64,000 nt of DNA from Halegenticoccus soli (lineage in GTDB: Archaea > Halobacteriota > Halobacteria > Halobacteriales > Haloferacaceae). Below the pieces are notes generated by a model that saw nothing but the letters and a program-made list of their open reading frames with translations, searched no databases and had not been told where the DNA came from. A program made the translations under genes and the position numbers. Positions within the stretch are counted from its first letter, which is position 1. Each line of letters opens with the position of its first letter. Positions 53,695-62,252 of the stretch are shown piece after piece. Where the stretch lies: contig NZ_PEND01000003.1 in NCBI RefSeq assembly GCF_002844195.1, forward strand, positions 496,001 through 560,000, read 5' to 3'.

Positions 53695-54969
53695 GTGCTG
53701 ACGCGACTCGACACGCGACGCGTCCGGTGGATGATGTGGGGCGTTCTCACGTTCGGGTACGTGCTCATGAGTTTCACCCGCGTCTCGACGGCAGTGTTGG
53801 CGGAGTCGCTGGCGCGCGCGTTCGACATCACGGCGACGGAACTCGGGTTGCTCCACTCGTCGTTCTTCTACCTGTACGCCGCCATGCAGTTGCCCGCCGG
53901 GTTGCTCGCAGACCGGTACGGTCCGCGCCACGTCGCCGGGACGGGCACGTTCGTGATGGGCCTCGGTGCCGTCGCGTTCGCGATGAGTGATTCGTTCCTC
54001 ATGGGCTTTCTTGCCCGCGCACTCGTGGGCCTCGGCGGGAGCGTCATCTTCCTCGCCATCCTCCGGTTCGCTGTGACGTGGTTCCGGGCGGACGAGTACG
54101 CCACCGTGACGGGCATGACTATCGGCGTCTCGGCGCTCGGCGGCATCGTCGCGACGACGCCACTCGCCATCGCCGCGTCCGTCGCCGGGTGGCGGGCATC
54201 GATGCTCGCCGTCGGGTCGTTCTGTGTCGTCAGTGCCCTCGTCATCTTCCTGTTGGTCCGTGACCGACCGGCCGACCCGTCCGACGACGAGTCGCCAGAA
54301 CTGGCTGCCGACGGCGCGCCCACGTCACTTCGTGCCGATTTACGGTCCGTCCTCGGCGGCCCGGACGTGTGGGTCCTCGGCGTCCTCGACTTTCTGGTTC
54401 TCGGCGTCAACTTTACCGTCATCGGCCTGTGGGGCGTCCCGTACCTCGTCCACCTCTACAATCTCTCCGTCGCGCGTGCGTCGCTGTACGTCCTTGCGGG
54501 TAACGTCGGCCTCCTGGTTGGGTCACCGCTGTTTGGGTGGGTCGCAGACCGCATCGCCGCCCATACCGCACTGGTGTTGTTCTCGACGCTCGTGTTCTGC
54601 GTCGTCTACGGCACTATCACGGCCCTCGGGACGCCACCGCTCGTCTTCGTCGGCGTCCTCTTCTTCGCGGCCATGTTCGTCAACGGCGGAATCTCGCTTG
54701 CGTTCACCGTCGGACGTCGGCGGCACCCCGACGAGGTGAGCGGAACGGTGAGCGGGACGATAAACAGCGTCGGCTACTTGGGGGCCGCCATCGTGCCCGC
54801 GGTGATGGGCGTGGCGCTCGATGCCTTCTGGACCGGGAAGACAGTCGGCGGCACGCCCGTCTACTCCTTTACGGGTTATCGCGTCGCGTTCGGTATCGCC
54901 ACGGCCGCCGGCCTCGCGGCCCTCGTGTGTGCGCTGTGGATTCACCGGACTCGGCGGACCCTGGACTGA
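53695..54969 (+). CDS. Major facilitator superfamily transporter
   Basis: This membrane protein has about 424 residues from the GTG at 53695 (or 412 from the ATG at 53731). The first helix is MMWGVLTFGYVLMSFTRVST, then twelve helices in two halves around a charged linker (DRPADPSDDESPELAADGAP). Loop 2-3 has LLADRYGPRHVAGTG, a GxxxDRxGxR-type MFS motif, and GWVADRIAAHTA is its counterpart in the second half. The ACS/NNP-like region (RALVGLGGSVIFLAILRFA) suggests an organic-anion or anion porter. The GC-rich, core-like codon use differs from its AT-rich surroundings. The start is uncertain because the frame extends far upstream. Confidence 0.88.
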   Translation: MLTRLDTRRVRWMMWGVLTFGYVLMSFTRVSTAVLAESLARAFDITATELGLLHSSFFYLYAAMQLPAGLLADRYGPRHVAGTGTFVMGLGAVAFAMSDSFLMGFLARALVGLGGSVIFLAILRFAVTWFRADEYATVTGMTIGVSALGGIVATTPLAIAASVAGWRASMLAVGSFCVVSALVIFLLVRDRPADPSDDESPELAADGAPTSLRADLRSVLGGPDVWVLGVLDFLVLGVNFTVIGLWGVPYLVHLYNLSVARASLYVLAGNVGLLVGSPLFGWVADRIAAHTALVLFSTLVFCVVYGTITALGTPPLVFVGVLFFAAMFVNGGISLAFTVGRRRHPDEVSGTVSGTINSVGYLGAAIVPAVMGVALDAFWTGKTVGGTPVYSFTGYRVAFGIATAAGLAALVCALWIHRTRRTLD

Positions 54970-55217
54970 GGGGCAACGTGACGAACATCAGCGTGGGTAT
55001 ATCGACGCGGGCGATCGGCCCTCGACGCTGCCGGCGGAAGTCGAGATACAGGGCCGCGTCGGGTAGTCGCCGGGCGAGACGCGTAAGCGAAGTTCCAGAG
55101 TGGACAAAGGACAATCCGCGGTAAATCGACGGCGTGACTGGGCACGGAACTGCCAATTCAGTTTTGCCAACCTCTCTGAATTGATAACCGTCTGAGTCTC
55201 TCGACAGAGCCTCGATG
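54970..55217. other. Intergenic sequence after the MFS gene
   Basis: Short overlapping frames only, no supported gene. Confidence 0.35.
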
Positions 55218-55357
55218 CACTTCTCGGGTGAGTCAGCTTCGTCATCAAAGCCACTCCTGTACGTTTCTAACCTTCCGTGACGGTGGCTTCCTACGCATCG
55301 TACCACTCCGTCCACCACTGCTTCGTCGCTTTGTGGTCTGAATCCACTCCAAACGAA
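55218..55357 (-). pseudogene. Broken copy of the ABM-like protein at 52037-52357
   Basis: The minus strand reads SFGVDSDHKATKQWWTEWYD A-stop EATVTE, against SFGADSDHKEAKQRWTEWYD AYEVTVTE in the intact gene, then after a shift SGFDDEADSPE against SGFGDDADPPL. It starts in the middle of the protein and has at least two stops. The duplicate lies 3 kb away on the opposite strand. Confidence 0.8.
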
Positions 55358-55710
55358 TTTCCTCTGTGGACGTGAGGTTTCGCCACGGATGCTTCTCCGT
55401 CACCAATACGCGCTGTGTATTCAGCACGGCTGTTGAAACCTATCACCGATTGAGGGTTTCGACAAGGCCGGATTTCAATAAAGCCACATGAGAATATTCC
55501 CTTTATCTCGGTTGACTAGGTTTCGAGTCATAAGAAGAAGTTGGTATCGTAATAAACTACTTAAAATATAGACCATCTCGTGGCTCATGAGCCATAAGAC
55601 GGTGGAAGGTGCGTTTGATGTGCTTCCTGCCCTGAACCGTCAGCTGAGACAGTTCCATTTGTGGCTGAGGATTTCACAAGAGGTAGCCGAGCCGTTATAA
55701 ATCGTTCGTC

Positions 55711-56187
55711 TCAGTCGCTGTCCTCTCCCGTCCCATCGGCGTCCTCGAGTTCTTCAATTGGCTCAAGATTCGCTTCCATACGTTTGTGTTTGGCTTCACG
55801 AAGCTTCTCTTCTGACGCCATCTTCGGCACTAAAGACGCTCCTTCGGGAAGGTCGACATCCTGATCCTCTACGAGTTCCGAATCGGTGACCATCTTGCGG
55901 ATCTCCATATCTCGGTTGAGCTTCCCAACCATCCGCTCGAACGCCGTCTCACGTTCTGGGGAGACACGGACGCAAACATGGTCGTCAGAAGTAGTCTGAC
56001 GGACAGCGAAATCGCCCGTGGTTTTGCGACGGCGCGGTACGTTCTTTCTTGCAGTCTCACCGATATCTTCTCGCAGTTCCGCAGATCCAGGAGTGTCCCA
56101 CTCTAAAGCAACTTCCGAGGAGATTGCTCCCTGCGGATGGACCTGTATCTGCAAAGCGAGTCGTGGAAGCAGGAAACCCATTCCCAC
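55711..56187 (-). CDS. Uncharacterised protein next to the Orc1 gene
   Basis: This 158-residue frame reads like a real haloarchaeal protein: LQIQVHPQGAISSEVALEWD, RKNVPRRRKTTGDFAVRQTT, HVCVRVSPERETAFERMVGK, LNRDMEIRKMVTDSELVEDQ, EEKLREAKHKRMEANLEPIE, and a very acidic tail EDADGTGEDSD. I do not recognise a family. It is on the same strand as Orc1, from which it is separated by the left array of origin-like repeats, and may be a replicon-specific accessory or copy-control protein. That idea is based on position only. Confidence 0.6.
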   Translation of the reverse strand: MGMGFLLPRLALQIQVHPQGAISSEVALEWDTPGSAELREDIGETARKNVPRRRKTTGDFAVRQTTSDDHVCVRVSPERETAFERMVGKLNRDMEIRKMVTDSELVEDQDVDLPEGASLVPKMASEEKLREAKHKRMEANLEPIEELEDADGTGEDSD

Positions 56188-56250
56188 GCGTGAGGGCGTC
56201 GGTCTGACCGGCGGGAGAGGTAGTTCGTCGCCCTGGACCGCTGTTCAGAC

Positions 56251-56452
56251 ACCCCCCAATCAGACTGTATCGGGTGACACACCGTACGCCGTCTCCCTTT
56301 TGAGTAACGACGATCCCGGAGGGACCCCTCATTCAGACTGTATCGGATGCCACCCGTAACCTTCTCCGAACACGCCTTAGTCAGAGTGTATTCTCTGACA
56401 AATGAGAACCGGTTAGGACTTCGGGGACCCCTCGTTCAGAGTGAAAACGGGG
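56251..56452. repeat. Left origin-like repeats (ORB candidates) downstream of Orc1
   Basis: Four related sites lie on the plus strand: CCCCCCAATCAGACTGTATC at 56252-56271, CCCCTCATTCAGACTGTATC at 56325-56344, CCTTAGTCAGAGTGTATTC at 56375-56393 and CCCCTCGTTCAGAGTGAAAAC-type at 56428-56448. The shared core is TCAGAnTGnA, with a C/G-run 5' of it as in haloarchaeal origin recognition boxes. They are in the same orientation. Confidence 0.7.
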
Positions 56453-56484
56453 TAATCACCACCTACGTCAAGAGGTCACGCGGT

Positions 56485-57792
56485 TCACTGGTTTGAACCA
56501 AACGTCGTCTGTGACGATTGCTCCTGGTGAGCGATTGTGAGGTCCTGGAGATCCTCAAGAGACGGAAGCGCATCGAGACTCGTGTCTCGGCGGACGGCCT
56601 TGACGATGTGCTTCGGATCAGTGACGAGCCGATGGAGGAGATAGCTTCCCTGGGAGCGACCACCGCCAGTTTTGGTCGATTCGATCACGCCGAGGAAGGC
56701 CTGCTCTTTCAACTGCTTATACAGTCCGTTCTCGGTTACGGACTCATAGCCAGCGAGATCGCACATTTTGCCGTACCGGTCATAGACTTCCCGAGTCGAG
56801 TAACTCTCCTTGCTTCCCGTGATGATGAGACTGGCAAGCGAGTACAGCGCGAGCTTCGCGTGGATCGTTCCGCCGCTCGTGAGTTCCTCGATGCGATTGA
56901 TCTCCGCGACCTTCTGCGCCTGCTGGATGTGTTCGTCAGTAATCGTTCTATCCCCGTTTCGACGAGCGAGTTCCCCGGCTTCTTTCAGGATGTCGATCGC
57001 CTTCCGTGCGTCACCGTGTTTCTTCGCCGCGAGAGCGGCACAGAGTTCAATCGCCCCAGCCCCAAGAACCCCCGGTTGGAAGGCGTCAGTCCGATTCCGC
57101 ATGATCTCTTGGAGCTGAGACGCATCATAGGGGTGGAAGAACAGCTCGCGGTGGCCAAAACTCGAGTCTATCCGCTCGTCGAGAGAGTCCTTGTACTGAA
57201 TTTTGTTACTGATCCCGATGATGCCGATGAACGACTCGGTCTTCCCGGCCTCTTTGGCGCGGGAAAGCTGCATCAGGATATTCGAATTGGTGAGTTTGTC
57301 GATCTCGTCGAGGATAATGAGGACGGCGTCGAAGTGAAGATCGAGAATGCGCCAGATGTGTTGGTAGTACTCCATCGTTCCGACGCCACGGAGCGGGACC
57401 TTCTGTTCGTACGGCGTACTCCGTTTGAGAGTGGTGGCGATCTGTCTCGTGGCTCGCGTTTCTGTGTCCGCCTCGGAACAATCGACGTAGACAACGTCGC
57501 ATCGAACCCCGTTCGACTGGGCAGCGTTCTTCGCTCGACTCGCAACGTGCCGAGAAACGAGACTCTTCCCCGTTCCGGTTTTCCCGTAGATCATCACGTT
57601 GTTCGGCGGGTCGTCCCGGACGATAGCGCCAATTTCGTCGGCAACGGACTCGATCTCGGTGTCCCGGCCGACGATGCGGTTTTTCTCGGGGACGTGGCCG
57701 ACGTGAAGGAGTTCCTTCCGGGCGAAAATTGGGTCCTGATCGGCGAACAACGGATCGCCCACGGAGTCTGTACCGTCCGGTTGCTCCGTCAT
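56485..57792 (-). CDS. Orc1/Cdc6-family replication initiator
   Basis: This 435-residue initiator binds origin repeats and loads the MCM helicase. The AAA+ domain has Walker A VMIYGKTGTGKSLVSRHVAS near residue 67, Walker B VLIILDEIDKLTNSNI and sensor 1 FIGIIGISNKIQYKDSLDER. The C-terminal winged helix follows YSTREVYDRYGKMCDLAGYE and LKEQAFLGVIESTKTGGGRS. TATA-like TTTGTAATAAGG lies 20-31 bases before the ATG at 57792. Repeats on both sides of the gene form a probable origin. Homologues of this kind are numerous on haloarchaeal secondary replicons, each tied to its own repeats. Confidence 0.94.
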   Translation of the reverse strand: MTEQPDGTDSVGDPLFADQDPIFARKELLHVGHVPEKNRIVGRDTEIESVADEIGAIVRDDPPNNVMIYGKTGTGKSLVSRHVASRAKNAAQSNGVRCDVVYVDCSEADTETRATRQIATTLKRSTPYEQKVPLRGVGTMEYYQHIWRILDLHFDAVLIILDEIDKLTNSNILMQLSRAKEAGKTESFIGIIGISNKIQYKDSLDERIDSSFGHRELFFHPYDASQLQEIMRNRTDAFQPGVLGAGAIELCAALAAKKHGDARKAIDILKEAGELARRNGDRTITDEHIQQAQKVAEINRIEELTSGGTIHAKLALYSLASLIITGSKESYSTREVYDRYGKMCDLAGYESVTENGLYKQLKEQAFLGVIESTKTGGGRSQGSYLLHRLVTDPKHIVKAVRRDTSLDALPSLEDLQDLTIAHQEQSSQTTFGSNQ

Positions 57793-57811
57793 ATCCCGTG
57801 TATCAACACCA

Positions 57812-57823
57812 TTTGTAATAAGG
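57812..57823 (-). promoter_or_regulatory. TATA-like element of the Orc1 gene, adjacent to a repeat
   Basis: CCTTATTACAAA on the minus strand, 20-31 bases before the ATG at 57792 and 6 bases from an ORB-like site, suggesting autoregulation by initiator binding. Confidence 0.5.
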
Positions 57824-57828
57824 TTGTT

Positions 57829-58160
57829 GGGGGTCTGTCAGAGTGAAAGTCTAAACGCTACGTCGCTATCTCTCTCGATTTCTCCTTCTTCGAAGCTAGT
57901 TCTAACGGCGTATTCGAGTCGCACTCCCCCACCCCTCATTCAGAGTGAAACGCTATCCAAACGAGTCTAGTAAGAATCCGTCAGACAGACCCCTCGTTCA
58001 GAGTGATAACTTCGATGTTTTAGCGCCTTCAACGTCTGTTGAGCCGGATCTCGTTTCATCATCGACTGGCTGATCATCGTCCAGCTACGAGCGTAGTGCC
58101 CACGTGGCGGCTGGTTTCAGAGAGGTATTCCCGTTTTCACTCTGAACGAGGGGTGGGGGA
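57829..58160. repeat. Right origin-like repeats (ORB candidates) upstream of Orc1
   Basis: Four sites: GGGGTCTGTCAGAGTGAAAG at 57829-57848, CCCCTCATTCAGAGTGAAAC-type at 57932-57951, CCCCTCGTTCAGAGTGATAA at 57990-58009, and one inverted copy GTTTTCACTCTGAACGAGGG at 58133-58152. The plus-orientation sites face the single inverted one, with about 120 bases of unique sequence between, a typical arrangement of archaeal origins where the duplex-unwinding region lies between inverted boxes. Identity to the left array shows that one initiator probably reads both. Confidence 0.75.
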
Positions 58161-58219
58161 GTTTATGTAGCTGATCGTGACGGCCACCGAGCTGCGCTGT
58201 TCGAGCGGGCTGTCCTGAT

Positions 58220-58279
58220 CTACAATCCAGCGAAACGTTCTCCAGTCCAGTGAAATGATCTACAGTTCAACGAAAACAA
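58220..58279. repeat. Three tandem 20-base iterons downstream of the TFB gene
   Basis: Three copies begin exactly every 20 bases (58220, 58240, 58260): TCTACAATCCAGCGAAACGT, TCTCCAGTCCAGTGAAATGA, TCTACAGTTCAACGAAAACA. Consensus TCTnCAnTCCAnCGAAAnnn, two helical turns apart, so a protein would bind one face of the DNA. They differ from the ORB-like sites and lie between the right array and the TFB gene. Confidence 0.7.
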
Positions 58280-58311
58280 CTCCACGGGCGGGTAAGTCCC
58301 CCCGATATTTC

Positions 58312-59268
58312 TCAGTAAAGTCCCATCGCTTCGATTTGTTCCTGGTACCGATTTCGGATCGTCACTTCCGTGACTTGGGCGACATCGGCTACTTCCCGTT
58401 GTGTTCGCTTTTCGTTGCACAGGAGGCCGGCGGCATAGAGTGCAGCAGCCGCAAATCCCGTCGGCGATTTCCCGGAGAGGAGGCCCTGTTCCGCGGAGGT
58501 TTCGATGATCTCGTTCGCCTTCTGTGTCGTCTCTTCGCTCAGTTCGAGTTCGGAGGCGAAGCGCGGGACGTACTCCTTCGGATCAACCGGCTGCATCTCC
58601 AAGCCGAGTTCGTGTGCGATGTATCGGTAGGTACGACCGAGTTCTTTGTACGGAATGCGTGCTACGTCCGTCACTTCATCGAGACTCCGTGGGATCCCTT
58701 CCTGCCGACACGCCGCGTACAGGCAGCTCGTCGCGACCCCCTCGATGGAGCGCCCGCGAATGAGGTCCTCGTTTAGCGCACGGCGGTAGAGAACGGACGC
58801 GACTTCGCGAGTTGATCGAGGAATCCCCAGAGCGGACGCCATGCGGTCGATCTCTGAGAGGGCAAATTGGAGGTTGCGTTCGCCCGCGTCTTTCGTTCGA
58901 ATACGTTCCTGCCACTTACGCAATCGATTCATCTGCGAGCGCTTCTCCGACGAGAGGGACCGACCGTACGCGTCCTGATTCTTCCAATCGATCTGGGTTG
59001 TCAGCCCCTTGTCGTGCATCGTCTTCGTCGTAGGAGCCCCGACCCGGGACTTCGAATCACGTTCGCTCTGGTTGAACGCTCGCCATTCCGGTCCGTGATC
59101 GATGTTTTGATCTTCGAGAATGAGTCCACAGTCGTCGCACAGACGTTCCCCCGCATCCCCGTCCTGAATGATCGAGTCCGAGCCACATTCTGGGCAGGTC
59201 CGAGTAGAGACATCCGTTCGTTCCCGTTTTGCTTCACGCTCCTGTCGTTGATGAGAAAATCCGGCCAT
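58312..59268 (-). CDS. tfb: Transcription initiation factor IIB (TFB)
   Basis: This 318-residue factor recruits RNA polymerase to TBP-bound promoters. The N-terminal zinc ribbon is CPECGSDSIIQDGDAGERLC with CDDCGLIL completing the four cysteines. The B-reader region is GPEWRAFNQSERDSKSRVGA. Two cyclin-like repeats follow (ALSEIDRMASALGIPRSTRE and KSPTGFAAAALYAAGLLCNE), ending in a helix VTIRNRYQEQIEAMGLY. The N-terminus has an extra basic 25-residue stretch rich in R, E and Q. A GAATATAAAAA-type TATA box (minus strand) is 24-32 bases upstream. Multiple TFBs on plasmids are normal in haloarchaea and let them rewire promoter choice. Confidence 0.95.
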   Translation of the reverse strand: MAGFSHQRQEREAKRERTDVSTRTCPECGSDSIIQDGDAGERLCDDCGLILEDQNIDHGPEWRAFNQSERDSKSRVGAPTTKTMHDKGLTTQIDWKNQDAYGRSLSSEKRSQMNRLRKWQERIRTKDAGERNLQFALSEIDRMASALGIPRSTREVASVLYRRALNEDLIRGRSIEGVATSCLYAACRQEGIPRSLDEVTDVARIPYKELGRTYRYIAHELGLEMQPVDPKEYVPRFASELELSEETTQKANEIIETSAEQGLLSGKSPTGFAAAALYAAGLLCNEKRTQREVADVAQVTEVTIRNRYQEQIEAMGLY

Positions 59269-59639
59269 TGAGAATCATTCGCAGATAGAGAATATAAAAA
59301 TGCGTCGTTCTGCCAGAAGAGGTGAGGAACTGCTTGGTAACACTCAGTTACTCCCCCCTGCTCACGTACCTTCAGGTCCGTTCGGGTGTCGAGTGAGTTC
59401 CGGTTTTACAGTGGTAACGAGACGAAGACCTACACCCGTTCACATCTCTAACCTTACTGTGGAACTCGTTGCAACTGTCTTCATCTATGCTGAGTCGAAA
59501 TTCATCGCTCTCGGACGATAGGGGAGCGAAACTGCCGGTTCCGCGGAAAATGTTTAATTGACCTGTGGCGTACTAGCGTACATAGCACAATACGAATAAA
59601 GATTCGGGAGCTGAGGGAACTGATCAATAACGGTGGAAT
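59269..59639. other. Divergent promoter region of the TFB and antiporter genes
   Basis: Contains the TFB TATA box ATATAAAAA at 59292-59300 (read on the minus strand). For the plus-strand antiporter an AATACGAATAAAG element near 59588-59600 is the best promoter. No gene is present. Confidence 0.45.
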
Positions 59640-60881
59640 ATGGTCGGAGCTGTCGAATTTGACCTCCTGAATCTCTTGCTCGTGCTCACGCTCGCGTGGG
59701 CCGGCGGGACACTGACAGAGCGACTCGGATATCCTGCGATGATGGGCGAACTGCTTGTCGGTTTGTTGTTCGGTCCTCCGCTACTCGGGTTACTCCATGG
59801 CGGCGTAGCACTGGACATCTTCGCTGAACTCGGTGTGTTCCTGCTCATGGTTTATGTGGGTATGGAAATTGACATCCACGACCTCTTCGATTTAGGGCCG
59901 CAGGCGCTCGTCGTCGCTGTCGGCGCGTTCGTGCTCCCGTTCATCTTAGGATACGTAAGCGGCGTTTTGACGATCGCGACGACGGAGGGTGCGCTGTTTC
60001 TCGGACTCGCGATGGCGGCAACGTCGTTGGCGACAAAATCGCGTATTCTTGTTGACTTAGAGCTCCTTGACACTCGAATTGCCGGTATTTTGCTGGGTGG
60101 CGCACTCGTCTCCGACGTGGGCGTCCTCGTCGTGTTCGCCGGTGTGATCGGATTTATTCAGGCCGGATCAGTGAATGTGACAGACATCGTCAGCGTCATG
60201 GGAAAGGCACTCGCTTTCTTTATTATCACGCTCGTCATCGGCGATCGTTTTCTACCGATTCTCTGGTCACGGCTCGATCGCCTCCTCGAAGAGTACGGAT
60301 TCGTCGATAAGACCTCCGCGTTTACGCTTGCGCTGCTCGTTGCGCTCTTTTTCGCCGAACTAGCCACGATCGCTGGTCTCCACATGATCATCGGGGGGTT
60401 CATGGCCGGACTCTTTCTCCATCAGGCAGATCTTGAACCGGAGCTGTACGAGCACATGTACAACGTCATCTACGACCTGGCAATCGGTTTTTTCGCTCCG
60501 ATCTTCTTCGTCTCCGTTGCGTTCGACCTGACGCTTGATGTCTTTACACGGAGTCTTGGTCTTCTCATCTTACTGATCGTGATCGCATTCGTTGGAAAGA
60601 TCGTTGGCTCGTGGGTCTCTGCGCTCCCGACGCAGCTCACCTCCCGCGAAGGTCTCGTGATCGGCTTTGGGATGAACGGTCGTGGCACCGTCGAGATTAT
60701 CATCGCCTCAGTCGGTCTCTCCGCCGGAATCATCACTCAGGAACTGTTCTCGGTGCTGGTCTTCATCGCTATTTTCACCACCGCACTGGTTCCAGTAACG
60801 GTGAAATGGGGAGTTGACTGGGTAGAGCAGGCGGGAGAACTCGTGCGAATTGACCGGGAAGACGGTTCTAACGCGGAGTAG
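59640..60881 (+). CDS. CPA2-type cation:proton antiporter
   Basis: This 413-residue Na+/H+ or K+/H+ exchanger has twelve or so hydrophobic helices beginning LLNLLLVLTLAWAGGTLTER. Motifs are LGYPAMMGELLVGLLFGPPL (the GxxxGxxxGP-like region), FLLMVYVGMEIDIHDLFDLG, MAATSLATKSRILVDLELLD, and GGALVSDVGVLVVFAGVIGF, with the D of SDVG as the ion-binding acid. C-terminal NGRGTVEIIIASVGLSAGII is the KefB/CPA2 form. No C-terminal TrkA regulatory domain is fused. It would help keep ion balance; the ion is not assignable. Convergent AT-rich sequence follows. Confidence 0.9.
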   Translation: MVGAVEFDLLNLLLVLTLAWAGGTLTERLGYPAMMGELLVGLLFGPPLLGLLHGGVALDIFAELGVFLLMVYVGMEIDIHDLFDLGPQALVVAVGAFVLPFILGYVSGVLTIATTEGALFLGLAMAATSLATKSRILVDLELLDTRIAGILLGGALVSDVGVLVVFAGVIGFIQAGSVNVTDIVSVMGKALAFFIITLVIGDRFLPILWSRLDRLLEEYGFVDKTSAFTLALLVALFFAELATIAGLHMIIGGFMAGLFLHQADLEPELYEHMYNVIYDLAIGFFAPIFFVSVAFDLTLDVFTRSLGLLILLIVIAFVGKIVGSWVSALPTQLTSREGLVIGFGMNGRGTVEIIIASVGLSAGIITQELFSVLVFIAIFTTALVPVTVKWGVDWVEQAGELVRIDREDGSNAE

Positions 60882-61350
60882 ACGCTCTTTCTCTCGAGAA
60901 ATGCATGTGCGAGGCAATCTATGAATCCACGGAGACCGAGCGGTAAAGAGCGCTACGCTCTTCCCTCATTGACTCCCTCTCTTGACGAGAGCAGTTCCTG
61001 AAGTAACATAAACACCGGAGTACTGTGCTGATCAAGCCGTTCGAGTCTGTACTGGGATTCTACCTATAACGTATAGCTATACCTCTGGCCTATATCAAAT
61101 ATGTATACAATCTCGGGCCCATTAATCAGTGCGGAAAAAAGGAGGCGCCGAGAGCGCGTCGACGGATCCACGGCCGTCGCGGGGATGTAGTTCGAACCCG
61201 TCGGGATCAGGCCGCGCTCGTTCGCTCAGTCGCCGAAGATAACACCGCATCCCACTCCTTCCGTGATTCTCCTTTCGCGTGATGCGTGATATTTCACCAC
61301 CTCCGATCCGGGCACCATCTCACAGAAACCGTATCCGGAGATCGCGTAAC
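60882..61350. other. AT-rich intergenic stretch with a GTATAGCTATAC palindrome
   Basis: No gene. A perfect 12-base palindrome GTATAGCTATAC is at 61071-61082, sharing 11 bases with the ParA-upstream site at 50041-50051. A TTCGAACCC string at 61189 is tRNA-like in isolation but lacks the rest of a tRNA. Confidence 0.45.
61071..61082. repeat. GTATAGCTATAC palindromic site
   Basis: Perfect 12-base palindrome repeating the sequence at 50041-50051. The two copies lie outside opposite ends of the partition-to-antiporter block. Confidence 0.45.
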
Positions 61351-62094
61351 TCACGTGCTCCACTCCGGGAAAGGGAAGGTATCGACCCGCTCTTCGTTGG
61401 TGTCGGGGAGCACGTACTGCTTCCACTCGCGGACCCCCGGCTCACCGTAGTCGCCAATGTCGGGGTGGCGCGGCACGTCGTCGTAGTCGGCCAGTCGATC
61501 GCGAATCACACGACGGGCGTTCTGACCGGCCTCGGTGTCGCCGCCGAGGCCGTCGAACACCCATCGCGGCTGCACGGTGATCTCCAGTCCGTGGGGGGCG
61601 TATCTGCTGTGTCGGCGCTCATAGCATGGCGCCCGCGCCACGAGGAATATCGGCTCGCCGGCGAAACAGAACTCCCACTTTGGATCCGACGGGTCGGTCG
61701 GAATCGACTCCGGCCACGGCGCGGGATCGTGACGGTGCAGGTGATCCAAAAGGTCCCAGAACCGATCGTGATAGTCCTTCGCAGAGAGCGACGCCGACGG
61801 CGGTTCGAAGAACACCGCCAGCGCCGTTACGTCGGCGATACTTGGTGCGGCGTCGAGGTACGTCGCAAGTTCCTCGGCGAAAGTGGCCTTTCCGTCGTCG
61901 CTCGTCTCCGATGGAGAAAACAGATACCGGAGGTCCCCGTCGCGGTGAGCGCTAACGGCGAAGTAGCAGGGATACGGGGCGTCCTCACCCGTCATTGTCT
62001 CATCGAAGGCGCGATAACGGCGCTTCGCCCATTGGGGGAGGGAGTCGTTCTCGATAGCTAGTTCGACGTTGGCACGCGTCCGGATAGCCGTCAT
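61351..62094 (-). CDS. YqcI/YcgG-family protein (heme-type N-hydroxylase-related)
   Basis: This 247-residue protein matches the YqcI/YcgG family. The N-terminal segment PYPCYFAVSAHRDGDLRYLF includes the PC signature, DPKWEFCFAGEPIFLVARAP is the conserved core, and APCYERRHSRYAPHGLEITV follows. ENDSLPQWAKRRYRAFDETM near the N-terminus precedes the core. Family members include GntA, a heme-dependent hydroxylase acting on a guanidino nitrogen. Here the adjacent DUF1989 gene, a family tied to guanidine metabolism, suggests a nitrogen-oxygen function. The substrate remains unknown. The start at 62094 is 158 bases from the DUF1989 stop, on the same strand. Confidence 0.8.
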   Translation of the reverse strand: MTAIRTRANVELAIENDSLPQWAKRRYRAFDETMTGEDAPYPCYFAVSAHRDGDLRYLFSPSETSDDGKATFAEELATYLDAAPSIADVTALAVFFEPPSASLSAKDYHDRFWDLLDHLHRHDPAPWPESIPTDPSDPKWEFCFAGEPIFLVARAPCYERRHSRYAPHGLEITVQPRWVFDGLGGDTEAGQNARRVIRDRLADYDDVPRHPDIGDYGEPGVREWKQYVLPDTNEERVDTFPFPEWST

Positions 62095-62252
62095 CCCTCT
62101 TTATAAATCAACGACGGATCTCAATAAGTAATAACTCTCTATCGAATGTAGACTTCGAATACCGATACGTAGACGGATCTTACCTGATCGCGTCAGACGG
62201 CAGTTCGCCCGACGTTGAGCACAAAACCTCGCTCCGAAGGGCGGAGAGCCCG

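Noticed and set aside
56251-58160. CRISPR array
   Set aside because: The repeats are imperfect, unevenly spaced, occur in both orientations and flank an Orc1 gene; no cas gene is present.
61180-61210. tRNA gene suggested by a TTCGAACCC string
   Set aside because: No pairing stems for T, anticodon or D arms and no acceptor stem can be built around it.
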